A stretch of 40,783 nt of DNA, taken from Acidimicrobiia bacterium. GTDB taxonomy: Bacteria; Actinomycetota; Acidimicrobiia; Actinomarinales; Actinomarinaceae. A program made the translations under genes and the position numbers. Location of the stretch: positions 1-40,783 of the forward strand of contig JAONAZ010000001.1 of NCBI GenBank assembly GCA_028376655.1, read 5' to 3'. Below, in pieces: positions 7,256-14,807 of the stretch (positions are counted from its first letter, which is position 1; the number at the start of each line of letters is the position of its first letter). The notes under the pieces are model-generated. The model was given only the letters and a program-made list of their open reading frames with translations, did no database searches and had not been told where the DNA came from.

Positions 7256-8672
7256 CAGGCTCCATTCCTCTTAAGTAGTCTATCACTAATTCAATATCGG
7301 ACTGTGGTAGTACAGCGCCGAAACCTGGCATCTTACCTCCACCAACACCGTTAACTCCGTAACCTTTACCGTTGACTGAACCGTTAATTATAAAATCAAT
7401 AAGATCGTTTCTGGATTTGAATTGAATATTAGCCCTACCACCTCTAAGTGCAGGTCCTAATCCTCCAGAACCAATTTTCTTTGTATAGGCAACACCTGCA
7501 GAATACCCTGCAGTGTGACACCTTGCACAGTAAGCATTGAAAAGTCCAATGGCTCTTTTGGCGTCATCTTGGTTTCCTTCAAATGTGGAGTCTGCTATTT
7601 CTTCAAATGAGACTTCCCACAACCTCTGTTCCAAAGCTGTTTCTAAAAAGCTAAGTCCTCCTATGCCTTCATTGAGAAATTTTTCCTGGCCTTCTACTAA
7701 TATTCCTGTATTTATTAATTGAGAATTAAGTTGGGATAAATAGCCCCTTGCAACAGAAGCGTCTTTACGAGAAGGTGTTGACTCCTCTTCTTCAGGATTT
7801 AGATTCAAAATAGATAAACCTACAACATCAGCAATCGTAGCACTATATTCTGAGATTTCGATCTCTACAGAGTCATAAAGGCCATCTTCATCAGAATCGA
7901 TGCCGCTTTCTTTCTCTAGTAGTGCGGATATCTTAGCAACAGCTTCCTCTAAAATTGGAAGTTTTGCTGGACCAGCTTTTATTTCTTCTATTAAAAGTTT
8001 TTGGTTTACAATCTCATTCTCAACTTGTAAGGCCGAGTTCTCAAGTCTCAATAAAGAAGAGTTGATGCTTGTCTCAATTGTTCCTAATTCAAAGGATTGG
8101 TCAACTTGAAATGAGTGAAGGTAGTCGATCAAATCTTCTAACTGGCCATCATTCATAGGGCCTCCACCTTCTAGACCCCAAGCAGGCATAGGTGAGTTTG
8201 CTCTTCCATAAATTAACCAGTACTTAACTTCGGAATCATCATATCTATAAAAAACATTATTTATTGCTGGTGCTGCCCAAGTAACCTTGACACCACTTCG
8301 TTTTTCTACATATGAAGCAGCTCCTCCACCACCATCAACACCATGACAATTTCCACAACCAAACTCTTCATATAAATGATGTCCTCTTTCAACAGAGACA
8401 TCTTCAAACTCTTCAACAAAACTTTCTTGGCGTGAATCCTCACCGAGATAATACAGAGGAATCATGATAGTTAAAAGAGAAGCAACAAGGACAGCCCATG
8501 ACAATGATTTATCAAGATGTTTTGTTTCTAATTCATCATCCGACTTATATTTAGTTAAGTTTGGTGGAACTTCTTCATTTTTACCGGATCCCCTAAATCC
8601 AACAGCAGCAAAATAAGCTAGCGCACCGACTATTGCTAATGAAAGAAGTGTTATAAAAATAGAACTATTCAT
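7248..8672 (-). CDS. Membrane-bound diheme cytochrome c of the bc complex
   Basis: 474 aa. The N-terminus has two hydrophobic segments (about 5-22 and 57-75). There are two class-I cytochrome c domains. The first has CGNCH at 106-110 with axial Met162 (SPMPAW). The second has CARCH at 382-386 with axial Met448 (GGKMPGFG). Between them is a helical spacer of about 190 residues containing DSDEDGLYDSVE (259-270), an EF-hand/thrombospondin-3-like calcium loop. It would pass electrons from the Rieske centre onward, as QcrC does, but the long calcium-loop spacer is not typical of QcrC. It follows the Rieske gene with a 1-bp overlap (TAATG). Confidence 0.85.
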   Translation of the reverse strand: MNSSIFITLLSLAIVGALAYFAAVGFRGSGKNEEVPPNLTKYKSDDELETKHLDKSLSWAVLVASLLTIMIPLYYLGEDSRQESFVEEFEDVSVERGHHLYEEFGCGNCHGVDGGGGAASYVEKRSGVKVTWAAPAINNVFYRYDDSEVKYWLIYGRANSPMPAWGLEGGGPMNDGQLEDLIDYLHSFQVDQSFELGTIETSINSSLLRLENSALQVENEIVNQKLLIEEIKAGPAKLPILEEAVAKISALLEKESGIDSDEDGLYDSVEIEISEYSATIADVVGLSILNLNPEEEESTPSRKDASVARGYLSQLNSQLINTGILVEGQEKFLNEGIGGLSFLETALEQRLWEVSFEEIADSTFEGNQDDAKRAIGLFNAYCARCHTAGYSAGVAYTKKIGSGGLGPALRGGRANIQFKSRNDLIDFIINGSVNGKGYGVNGVGGGKMPGFGAVLPQSDIELVIDYLRGMEPDA

Positions 8673-9568
8673 TATGACTCTTCAGTTGGAGCTAATGCAA
8701 TACATGATAAGCCTTGAGGGTACTTTACAGAGAGTCCCGGAGCTCTAGGTGATTCAATAATTGTTCCGGTATCGATAATAAGTTTTCCAGCAGATGAAAC
8801 ACTTACAACAAACCTATCTAAATTCCTAGGTGCTGGTCCAGCATAATACTCTCCAACCATATTGTATTTTGATCCATGACAAGGACATTCGAAACCTTGT
8901 GATGAGTTACACCATGGAACTCTACATCCAAGATGTACACACCTTTGATAAACTGCTACCAATCCATCGGCAATTGTTGATCCGTCTGTAAATTGTGAAC
9001 CCCCTGCTGTACTTTCGCTAAATGGTAAGACATAGGCTCTAGCCTCTGGGATGAAAGCAGGTATGACAGATCCGTCCGCTTGTATAATTTGATTTTTTAG
9101 ATCTTCAATTTTTCCCGCATCAACTTTAGAGCCAAAACCACCAGACACTTTCGGCCATAAGAAACCTAGCCATGCCAATGCTTGAATACCCATAAAAGCA
9201 CCAAAGGTACCTCCAAGTGCTTTTCCTAAGAATTGTTTTCTTGTGATGTACCTCTCTTCTTCAGAGATTTCTTCATAAACTACTTTTTCTTCAATCTTGA
9301 TTGAGCCATCAGTCTCTTCGTGCTCTTCTTCTATCGAACCTACCTCAATAACTTCTTCAATATTTACTTCTTCAACTGATTTTGGTTTTGATGGTGCAAA
9401 AAAACTAGTTTTTTCTTTACTTTTTTCAGCTTTAACAGCTCGCTTGTCTATATTTTTTTTCCAGTCAATATTGCCTGGACCTCTACCTGTAACAATTGCT
9501 ACTATTCCAATAACACCTAGTACACCTATTGCCCCAATGGCAATAAAAGATAGCTCAACTACACTCAT
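8672..9568 (-). CDS. qcrA: Rieske iron-sulfur subunit
   Basis: 298 aa. Box I (CVHLGC, residues 210-215) and box II (CPCHGS, 228-233) supply the two Cys and two His of the [2Fe-2S] centre plus the disulphide. There is an extra membrane helix at the N-terminus (about 5-27). A cytoplasmic loop of about 75 residues follows, rich in Glu (SVEEVNIEEVIEVGS, SIEEEHEE). Then comes the Rieske anchor, preceded by a Tat-like ITRKQFL. The two-helix topology and acidic loop differ from bc1 Rieske proteins and recall actinobacterial QcrA. ATG 9568 forms an ATGA overlap with the subunit IV stop, so I prefer it to the start five codons earlier. Confidence 0.9.
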   Translation of the reverse strand: MSVVELSFIAIGAIGVLGVIGIVAIVTGRGPGNIDWKKNIDKRAVKAEKSKEKTSFFAPSKPKSVEEVNIEEVIEVGSIEEEHEETDGSIKIEEKVVYEEISEEERYITRKQFLGKALGGTFGAFMGIQALAWLGFLWPKVSGGFGSKVDAGKIEDLKNQIIQADGSVIPAFIPEARAYVLPFSESTAGGSQFTDGSTIADGLVAVYQRCVHLGCRVPWCNSSQGFECPCHGSKYNMVGEYYAGPAPRNLDRFVVSVSSAGKLIIDTGTIIESPRAPGLSVKYPQGLSCIALAPTEES

Positions 9569-10461
9569 TCGAAATTTATCCAATCTAATAAGTCGTCAAA
9601 CCATATTCCATCAATCCATGGATACGTCCAGTTCCAACCAGGACCTCTAAATAATACTCCAATAATTGTTAGTGTTCCAGCTCCAGCTAAGAAGAAAGTG
9701 TACATCATGATTGCATATTTTCTCTTTGATGGATTGTTTTCTTTGTTCCTATCAATATACGGGATAGCTGCAAAACCAATCAATCCAATGACTAGAGGAA
9801 TCATAACTCCAGCAATCTGTGGATCCCAATAAGATAGTGCTTCTTGTAATCCTAGAAAATACCAAGGTGCTTTTGCAGGGTTAGGTGTGATGTTTGGATT
9901 TGCTTCTTCTAATAGTGGTGCTTGAAGTATTGCACTCAATATAATCAAGAATGCCATCATTACCATTAATGAGATAAATTCTGGAAGCATTAGGTGTGGC
10001 CATGTATTGACTTTATCAACTGGCTCAGATGCTGCCTTTTGTATTGGTTTTGCTTTAACAACAGTAAGAAGTCTTTGTGTAACTTTTACTTCTGGAGCAA
10101 ACTCAACTTCTTCAGGAGTGTCAGCTTTAGCAGGTGCAGGGGCTGCAGCTTTAGTTGGGGCTGGAGCTTCTACTTCCACTGGAGCTGGTGCTTCAGCTTT
10201 TACTTCTTCAACTACAGGTGTTTCCACTGGAGCTGGTGCTTCAGCTTTTACTTCTTCAACTACAGGTGTTTCCACTGGAGCTGGTACTTCAGCTTCTGGA
10301 GGAGTGACTAACTCAACTTCAATTACTTCTGGCTCTTCTTCAACAACAGTTGGTGTTGATTCACCCTTCATCTCTGAAAGTGCTTGTTCAACACTTATGC
10401 CTAGAGCTTTAGCTCTAGCTTCTGCAGATCTTAAAAGTAAGTGTTCTGGGATATCAACCAT
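9565..10461 (-). CDS. Cytochrome b subunit IV-like with tagged N-terminal extension
   Basis: 298 aa. Residues about 151-298 are the C-terminal half of a split cytochrome b: three membrane helices and the Qo-site motif APWY (198-201, normally PEWY) in NPAKAPWYFLGLQEAL. Residues 1-33 form a short helical module (IPEHLLLRSAEARAKALG, then SVEQALSEMKG) shared with the two cytochromes at 13842 and 14626. Residues about 34-150 are a Pro/Ala/Val/Glu linker with repeated 16-residue units. Because the linker precedes the first helix, it should lie in the cytoplasm. Ordinary subunit IV is about 160 aa, so nearly half of this protein is the extension. It has an AGAGGA ribosome site 8 nt before ATG 10461. 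Confidence 0.9.
   Translation of the reverse strand: MVDIPEHLLLRSAEARAKALGISVEQALSEMKGESTPTVVEEEPEVIEVELVTPPEAEVPAPVETPVVEEVKAEAPAPVETPVVEEVKAEAPAPVEVEAPAPTKAAAPAPAKADTPEEVEFAPEVKVTQRLLTVVKAKPIQKAASEPVDKVNTWPHLMLPEFISLMVMMAFLIILSAILQAPLLEEANPNITPNPAKAPWYFLGLQEALSYWDPQIAGVMIPLVIGLIGFAAIPYIDRNKENNPSKRKYAIMMYTFFLAGAGTLTIIGVLFRGPGWNWTYPWIDGIWFDDLLDWINFE
10181..10276 (-). repeat. Tandem 48-nt repeat in the subunit IV linker
   Basis: Two identical 48-nt units (10181-10228 and 10229-10276), followed by a decayed partial copy. They encode the 16-residue unit VETPVVEEVKAEAPAP of the acidic linker. The lack of synonymous differences points to recent slippage or homogenisation. Confidence 0.85.
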
Positions 10462-10473
10462 ATTTATATTCCT

Positions 10474-11247
10474 CTAGAGTGGTCCAGAGATACCTCCATC
10501 TTTTCTTACTCTCCAAAAGTGAATTGCCATGAAAATGACAATAATGAATGGGAAGAAAAGTACATGTAAAACATAGAACCTAAGTAAGGTAGCTGTGGTT
10601 GCTTCTAGTCCTGCAAATAATCCAAACTTAATTTGGGCGCCAAACACCGGCGTGTAACTTGCCATGTTTCCACCAACCGTAACAGCCCAAATAGCTAGCT
10701 GATCCCATGGAAGTAGGTATCCAGTAAAGGATAAGAACAATGTTAAAAATAATAAGATAACGCCAATGACCCAGTTGAATTCTCGTGGTGCTTTATATGC
10801 TCCATGATAGAAAACACGAGACATGTGAAGGAATACAACTAATACCATAAGGTGTGCTCCCCACCTGTGCATGTTTCTAACAAGTGACCCGAATGCCACA
10901 CTCGTTTGGAGTGCTTGAATGTCAGCATAAGCCATTTCAGTTGGTCGAAAGTAGAACATCAACCATATACCTGTAATGGTCAATACTATAAACAGGAAGA
11001 AGCTCATTCCTCCTAAACAAAGCGTATAAGATAAACGTACTCCATGTCGTTTCACTTTCACTGGGTGTAAATGATAAAGGACGTTGTTCATAACAACATA
11101 TGATCTGTTTCTTGGACTATCTGTGTATCCTTTTCTGAAAGGTGAACCTGGACGGAAAATACTTGTAGCAAACTTACCTGCTTTAGCTGATTCTCCGGAA
11201 CCAGATGTGCTTTTTTTGAATCTTTCTTTAAGGGTTAATTTTGCCAT
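10474..11247 (-). CDS. Cytochrome b6-type subunit (N-terminal half of cytochrome b)
   Basis: 257 aa with four membrane helices. The haem ligands are His127 and His141 on helix B (NMHRWG, FLHMSR) and His228 and His243 on helix D (YVLHVL, AIHFWR). The helix D pair is separated by 14 residues, the b6-type spacing, not the 13 of bc1. Cys77 in YTLCLGG matches the cysteine that binds the extra haem ci/cn in b6f and Gram-positive complexes. The Qo landmark [17 protein letters not shown] is present. An N-terminal extension of about 50 residues is rich in Ser, Gly and Lys. The gene lies 9 bp downstream of the ferredoxin gene and ends 12 bp before subunit IV. Confidence 0.93.
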   Translation of the reverse strand: MAKLTLKERFKKSTSGSGESAKAGKFATSIFRPGSPFRKGYTDSPRNRSYVVMNNVLYHLHPVKVKRHGVRLSYTLCLGGMSFFLFIVLTITGIWLMFYFRPTEMAYADIQALQTSVAFGSLVRNMHRWGAHLMVLVVFLHMSRVFYHGAYKAPREFNWVIGVILLFLTLFLSFTGYLLPWDQLAIWAVTVGGNMASYTPVFGAQIKFGLFAGLEATTATLLRFYVLHVLFFPFIIVIFMAIHFWRVRKDGGISGPL

Positions 11248-11256
11248 TATATTATT

Positions 11257-11706
11257 TTATAACCTTCCATATATATACCCGTGTCTGTCAGTTCTTTCCC
11301 CTGAGTCTTCTTCCCAAGGCGCTGTATAGACACCATTCTCAACAGCTGCATCAGCTAAGGATCCAGCAAATTTTCCTAATGAAATAACACCTGTAGGACA
11401 TCGGTCAACGCACAGGGCACATCTAGTGCAAGCATCCTCATCAACAACAAAAAAACCAGGAGCATCTTCAGCATTTGGAGCTTCTACATTTATAGATTCA
11501 TCAATAGCGTCTACTGATAGATAGTGAATACATTTCCATGGACAAATGTCTACGCAACCCTCGCAGAGAATACATTCAGCTTCATCAATATGAAGAAATT
11601 GCTTGGGACGAACCCTTGATGCAACTTTTTCGGCATCAACCATCGCAAGATTATATTTTTTCTCAAACTCAGGCATTTCTATTAAAACTTCTGATTTTTT
11701 AGCCAT
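11257..11706 (-). CDS. 2x[4Fe-4S] ferredoxin within the bc-complex operon
   Basis: 149 aa, soluble. Cluster one is Cys45, 48, 51 and 55 (CILCEGCVDICP), with an extra Cys59. Cluster two is Cys93, 96, 99 and 103 (CTRCALCVDRCP). The N-terminal part (IEMPEFEKKYNLAM) has no membrane segment. It overlaps the preceding membrane-protein gene by 8 bp and is followed 9 bp later by cytochrome b6. A ferredoxin co-encoded with cytochrome b suggests that low-potential electrons may enter or leave the cytoplasmic side of this complex, near haem ci. That is inference. Confidence 0.9.
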   Translation of the reverse strand: MAKKSEVLIEMPEFEKKYNLAMVDAEKVASRVRPKQFLHIDEAECILCEGCVDICPWKCIHYLSVDAIDESINVEAPNAEDAPGFFVVDEDACTRCALCVDRCPTGVISLGKFAGSLADAAVENGVYTAPWEEDSGERTDRHGYIYGRL

Positions 11707-12292
11707 TAGAACCAGTCTTTACAACTTTTTTACCATAGTCAGAAATTTTAACTTTTCCTTTTTCTTTCATGTTGTTGATGTCTTGAACTAAATAACCAAG
11801 AACAAAAACAGCAATTAATGCACCTTGAGATATTCCTAATTGGATAATGTCTTTTAACGCTCCAAAGCTCATGGAAACTTCGTTACCAAGAAATAGCATT
11901 GGAGGAAATTTAATAAACTCTCTTTGGTTGGTCCACTCTAGAGGACCTTGCGCTAAGTTAAGCCATTCTGAAGGAAGTACACCAAAAATTAGTGTGAGCT
12001 GTAGCCAACTTAAAAAAGAAAAATAAGCCGCCTTGCTCCAGGTTAAGGGTTTATCACTCCAAGCCATAAGGACAAGGCCAATAAGAATTAATTGACTACC
12101 ACTAAAAGCTACAAATTGTCCAATAGTTTGTGGGAGCCATCCGCGTGGAATCCAATTAAAATAATCTACTATTTCACCTACGGGGAAACCTGCGTAATGT
12201 GCGACAATGACGCCACCTACTAAGCTACCCATCCCAGCAAAAAAAGTCGGCAAACCAAGCTTGACTCGGTTCCTATATACAAAATTTAACAA
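11699..12292 (-). CDS. Membrane protein opening the bc-complex operon
   Basis: 197 aa with about four predicted membrane helices (about 14-32, 60-78, 90-105 and 150-168) and a basic C-terminus (MKEKGKVKISDYGKKVVK). The start is TTG 12292, supported by AAGGA 6 nt upstream. The next ATG would delete half of the first helix. The conserved-looking loop WIPRGWLPQ and the long Trp-rich loop LPSEWLNLAQGPLEW probably face the outside. It is translationally coupled to the ferredoxin gene. I do not recognise the family. Position suggests a membrane anchor for the ferredoxin or a subunit of the complex. Confidence 0.7.
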   Translation of the reverse strand: MLNFVYRNRVKLGLPTFFAGMGSLVGGVIVAHYAGFPVGEIVDYFNWIPRGWLPQTIGQFVAFSGSQLILIGLVLMAWSDKPLTWSKAAYFSFLSWLQLTLIFGVLPSEWLNLAQGPLEWTNQREFIKFPPMLFLGNEVSMSFGALKDIIQLGISQGALIAVFVLGYLVQDINNMKEKGKVKISDYGKKVVKTGSNG

Positions 12293-12434
12293 GCTAAATC
12301 CTTAAATGTTTATATTCTATTTTATCGTACAACCAGTACATATTATAAATTGAATGAATAAGTTTTTTTAATATTTTTATTAACTTTTCCCTGTATTTCT
12401 TGGGTTTACTACTAAAGTCAATTTGAGTAATTAG

Positions 12435-12440
12435 TATATA
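12435..12440 (+). promoter_or_regulatory. -10 element before the CcoN-like gene
   Basis: TATATA lies 5 nt before ATG 12446, and the overlapping TAGTAT (12432-12437) lies 8 nt before it. Either would give a leaderless transcript. The 153-bp gap 12293-12445 separates it from the divergent bc operon and must hold both promoters. I see no other clear element in it. Confidence 0.4.
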
Positions 12441-12445
12441 AATTG

Positions 12446-13849
12446 ATGAAGATAAAATTAATTCCAAAAAATGAACAAGACTTATCAAAGGTTTTTATTT
12501 TTCTACTACCTTTGGTAGTTGTGCTGTCTGCGTTATTAAATTTTTTAAAAGAAGTCTTCAGATCTTTTGCAAATGTACTTCCTGGAAATCAAATTCTTAA
12601 TTATGGATTGCTGGATAAAATTTCAAACCAAGTCACTTACAATTTTTTATTTTCATTCACTCTAGTTGTAACTGTTGTGTACCTACTGTCAAAATCTTTA
12701 GGTAGGACAATCATCATTTTTCCAATATTCTTCCTTACTGGGCTTGGTGTAATAGGAGTTGAATTTGTAGATGTTGTGATAGGTTTCGTCTCACCAAATC
12801 TTCTTTTAGACCTGGGAAATAGTTCTGTTCTTTTATTACTTAAGACACTTATAGTAGGGGCTTTTTTAGGTCTAATATTGTTAAATGTTCTTGCTAAAAA
12901 AGAGCCTTCAATTTTCTTAAGTAGTCAATTCCTTGTTGGTGCAGTAATTTTTTACCTCATCTCATTACTTGTTTATAGAAGCGATTTTGTAGTTATGTCA
13001 GATAATTTTTATGTGAACGCTGTGTATCTCTCAACACATATATATGTAGGTTGCTCATTTGTATTTTTAGCAATACTTTATTTTTTAATTACCAAAGGGC
13101 TGCAGGCAACTCTATTTAGTAAAACCCTCGGGGGAATAAGCTTCTGGGGGTATTTATTTCTTTTACCGTGGACAGGTTTCAAATATTTCTATGGAACGAC
13201 TTTACCGGACTGGATAGAAAATGTATCTATCTATCTTTCACTAAGCTTAATTATTCCTTTACTTGCCTTGATAGTTAACTATTCAAAAACTGTGATAACA
13301 AAAGAAAATAAAGATCCAATTTTTTCAGTATTGATAAGTTTTGCTTTTGTAGTTTTTGGATTTACTAATGTCTTACAAGTAATAAGTTCAATATCTAATG
13401 TAACTCCAATCGTTAGCCTCACTAACTTTGAATACAGTGTTCGTTATGGATATATGTATAGCCTCATTCTTATTTTGATTCCATTTGTATATCACTTAGT
13501 ACCAAAAATATATGGCAGAGAATTTATCTATGGAAGGTTAGAAACATTTAATGCTTACCTTATGGGAATGTCTGTAGTTCTTGGTCTATCTCTTAATGCA
13601 CTCATAGGCATCAATTCAGGTTTTGCTTGGAATGCGGGAGCTAATGCTGGTAATCCTACAATTTATGGGGAGGGTTTTTTGATAACCTGGTCTTTAATTT
13701 CTACCCCATACACATTTAACCTTTTCCTTTCATTGTTATTTTTGCTTTCCACTTTCCTATTTACGCTTTCAACTTTGAGAGCAATTATTGGTGGAGCAGT
13801 GACTGAATCTGAAACTGTCTCAGAAGTATCTGGAGGTACCTATGAGTGA
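12446..13849 (+). CDS. CcoN-like (cbb3 oxidase subunit I) homologue lacking metal-ligand histidines
   Basis: 467 aa with about 12 membrane helices. Landmarks of CcoN appear in order: KKEPSIFL after helix 4, H199 in YLSTHIYVG (cf. YGHNAV), FSKTLGGISFW, WTGFKYFYGTTLPDW (cf. WAGPHHLHYTALPDW), NYSKTV, then YHLVPKIYGREFIYGRLETFNAY (cf. LVPKLWGRELYS..LVNWHFW), using 468-residue numbering from the TTG just upstream. The CuB pair HH reads KY (247-248), and the haem b/b3 HVH region reads VRY (333-335). Only two His exist in the protein (199 and 351). Reductase chemistry is therefore not expected, and a structural, scaffold or repurposed role is inferred. It overlaps the next gene by 8 bp (ATGAGTGA). 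Confidence 0.8.
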   Translation: MKIKLIPKNEQDLSKVFIFLLPLVVVLSALLNFLKEVFRSFANVLPGNQILNYGLLDKISNQVTYNFLFSFTLVVTVVYLLSKSLGRTIIIFPIFFLTGLGVIGVEFVDVVIGFVSPNLLLDLGNSSVLLLLKTLIVGAFLGLILLNVLAKKEPSIFLSSQFLVGAVIFYLISLLVYRSDFVVMSDNFYVNAVYLSTHIYVGCSFVFLAILYFLITKGLQATLFSKTLGGISFWGYLFLLPWTGFKYFYGTTLPDWIENVSIYLSLSLIIPLLALIVNYSKTVITKENKDPIFSVLISFAFVVFGFTNVLQVISSISNVTPIVSLTNFEYSVRYGYMYSLILILIPFVYHLVPKIYGREFIYGRLETFNAYLMGMSVVLGLSLNALIGINSGFAWNAGANAGNPTIYGEGFLITWSLISTPYTFNLFLSLLFLLSTFLFTLSTLRAIIGGAVTESETVSEVSGGTYE

Positions 13850-14023
13850 ATTATTAGCTAAAGTAGCAGAAATACTGGGAGCTCCAGAGACCCTCGTTCA
13901 AAGATCTGCTGAAGCACGAGCTGAAGCTTCAGGAAATACCGTAGATGAAGTTTTACAATCATGGGCTGGTGGAGAAGCTATTGCAGCCTCTGCACCAGAA
14001 GTCAAAGAAGAAGTTGCTGTAGT
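13842..14023 (+). repeat. 182-nt direct repeat, copy 1
   Basis: Identical base for base to 14626-14807, 784 nt downstream. It covers the start codon, the helical tag and the beginning of the acidic linker of the CcoO-like gene. The first mismatch is a synonymous G/A at 14024 versus 14808. Partial similarity continues through the linker. Confidence 0.95.
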
Positions 14024-14633
14024 GGAAGAAGCTCCCGTTGAAGAAGTCGCTGTAGTAGAAGAAGCTCCAGTTGAAGAAGTCAAAGAAGAAGTTGCTGTAG
14101 TGGAAGAAGCCGTTGAACAGGTTTTTGAAGAAGAATCTGTAGAACTGAAAAATGAAAGTTCTCTTGCTTTTATAACAGGTGTCATTGGTGTTGCAATATT
14201 TACGTATTTTTTTGCTTTTGCAATTCCAAAAAACCAAAGTCAAGATTTAGTAGCTGAATCACTTAATAATGAGATTGAAGTTAGTCAGGAAGTACTCAAA
14301 GGTGCACAGGTATATAACGAACTGAATTGTCAATCATGTCACACTCAAAATGTAAGACTTTTAATTCCAGACTCACAAAATGGAAAAATTCTAAAAAACA
14401 GATTTGCAGATGAGGCAATTATTAAAAATACCGGACTTCTCCGTTTAGGACCAGATTTGTCAACATCAGCAACAAGGGAACCAACAAATAACAAAAGCTG
14501 GCTTTCGAGATATCTAAAAGATTCTGCCTCAGTACGAGATGAAATTCCTCATCCAAACTATGATTTCTTGACCAGTACAGATTTAGATTATTTATTAACT
14601 TACTTATTATCATTAGGAGAAGTAAATGAGTGA
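13842..14633 (+). CDS. CcoO-like membrane cytochrome c with N-terminal tag module
   Basis: 263 aa. Residues 1-46 are the shared helical module (APETLVQRSAEARAEASG, VDEVLQSWAGG). Residues 47-105 are an acidic Val/Glu/Pro linker. The membrane helix is at about 107-127. The outer domain has one haem c site, CQSCH (163-167), in GAQVYNELNCQSCHTQNVR, and continues with LRLGPDLSTSATR. Both segments are characteristic of CcoO. The CcoO axial-Met motif MPAYPWL is here HPNYDFL, so His237 replaces Met. The haem domain contains no Met, which points to bis-His ligation and a lower potential. It is coupled to the CcoN-like gene upstream and the CcoP-like gene downstream by identical ATGAGTGA overlaps. Confidence 0.85.
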   Translation: MSELLAKVAEILGAPETLVQRSAEARAEASGNTVDEVLQSWAGGEAIAASAPEVKEEVAVVEEAPVEEVAVVEEAPVEEVKEEVAVVEEAVEQVFEEESVELKNESSLAFITGVIGVAIFTYFFAFAIPKNQSQDLVAESLNNEIEVSQEVLKGAQVYNELNCQSCHTQNVRLLIPDSQNGKILKNRFADEAIIKNTGLLRLGPDLSTSATREPTNNKSWLSRYLKDSASVRDEIPHPNYDFLTSTDLDYLLTYLLSLGEVNE

Positions 14634-14807
14634 ATTATTAGCTAAAGTAGCAGAAATACTGGGAGCTCCAGAGACCCTCGTTCAAAGATCTGCTGAAGCA
14701 CGAGCTGAAGCTTCAGGAAATACCGTAGATGAAGTTTTACAATCATGGGCTGGTGGAGAAGCTATTGCAGCCTCTGCACCAGAAGTCAAAGAAGAAGTTG
14801 CTGTAGT
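14626..14807 (+). repeat. 182-nt direct repeat, copy 2
   Basis: Second copy of the identical 5' module, opening the CcoP-like cytochrome gene. The absence of even silent differences implies a recent duplication or ongoing gene conversion. Confidence 0.95.

Noticed and set aside
12294-12488. 64-codon minus-strand frame between the bc operon and the CcoN-like gene
   Set aside because: It runs into the CcoN-like gene, lies in the divergent promoter region, is very Ile/Lys/Tyr-rich as random AT-rich DNA would be, and has no ribosome site.
9565-14807. Homology of the RSAEARA module to the E3/E1 peripheral subunit-binding domain
   Set aside because: The resemblance is limited to a short helix pattern and a flexible linker. 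The key PSBD glycine and aspartate pattern is not clear, so I mention only an analogy.
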